Source: an uncultured Ruminococcus sp.
Lineage (GTDB): Bacteria > Bacillota > Clostridia > Oscillospirales > Ruminococcaceae
Length of the DNA: 15,133 nucleotides
Reading direction: 5' to 3'
Assembly: GCA_937926145.1 (NCBI GenBank)
Contig: CALANW010000163.1
Coordinates: 1-15,133 of the forward strand
Position 1 is the first letter of the stretch. Each line of letters starts with the position of its first letter. Shown piece by piece: positions 15,101 to 15,133 of this stretch. The notes under the pieces are model-generated. The model was not told the DNA's origin. It saw nothing but the letters and a program-made list of their open reading frames with translations, and searched no databases. The translations under genes were made by a program, and so were the position numbers.

Positions 15101-15133
15101 CTGTCTCTTATACACATCTGACGCTGCCGACGA
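15101..15133. other. Untrimmed Illumina Nextera (Tn5) adapter, not genomic
   Basis: The last 33 bases are the reverse complement of the Nextera Read 1 transposase adapter. The 19-base mosaic end CTGTCTCTTATACACATCT occupies 15101-15119, followed by GACGCTGCCGACGA. It reaches the exact end of the window. Genomic sequence stops at 15100. It must not be read as a Tn5 element or as upstream regulatory DNA of phoH. Confidence 0.97.

Noticed and set aside
15101..15119. Tn5-like transposon end
   Set aside because: The mosaic end is the engineered library sequence and is followed by the rest of the Nextera adapter; no transposase or second end exists.

Overview
The window is a 15.1-kb piece of a low-to-moderate GC Bacillota chromosome. 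It most resembles an anaerobic Clostridia member of the Ruminococcaceae/Oscillospiraceae type. The reasons are the large single-chain 1235-residue PurL, a YlmC/YmxH-type sporulation-associated PRC-barrel protein, strong GGAGG/AAAGGA ribosome binding sites, and the Gram-positive gene block phoH-ybeY-era-yqzL-recO. The genus is an inference and cannot be fixed from the sequence alone. Almost everything here is core chromosomal housekeeping. I see no phage, insertion sequence, CRISPR array, rRNA or tRNA. The last 33 bases are not genomic: they are an untrimmed Illumina Nextera transposase adapter, so this is the raw end of an assembled contig.

Layout. On the plus strand, mtaB (tRNA ms2t6A37 modification, 11-1318) is followed by purL (de novo purine synthesis, 1457-5164). 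A good promoter lies inside the 3' end of mtaB. It would give purL a leader of roughly 180 nt that folds into a nested, aptamer-like structure. A bidirectional terminator at 5180-5220 separates these convergent genes from the minus-strand half.

On the minus strand, reading from the right end leftward, the tightly packed order is phoH, ybeY, era, yqzL, recO, mutS2 and a ylmC-like gene, followed by rpsB and tsf behind their own promoter. phoH/ybeY and recO/mutS2 overlap by 4 nt (ATGA). The other gaps are short, so transcription is probably operonic, with a likely internal promoter before yqzL. The cluster joins rRNA maturation and ribosome assembly (YbeY, Era), recombination repair (RecO), ribosome rescue and DNA processing (MutS2), and translation (S2, EF-Ts). 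A strong intrinsic terminator follows tsf. Downstream, under its own promoter, lies an orphan oligopeptide-type ABC substrate-binding lipoprotein.

The points most worth a second look are regulatory: the structured purL leader, a 12-bp hairpin that buries the ribosome binding site of the ylmC-like gene, and a 10-bp inverted repeat around the lipoprotein promoter. I found no convincing undescribed multi-gene system. No stretch longer than about 170 bases lacks a gene; each gap is described under the regulatory features.
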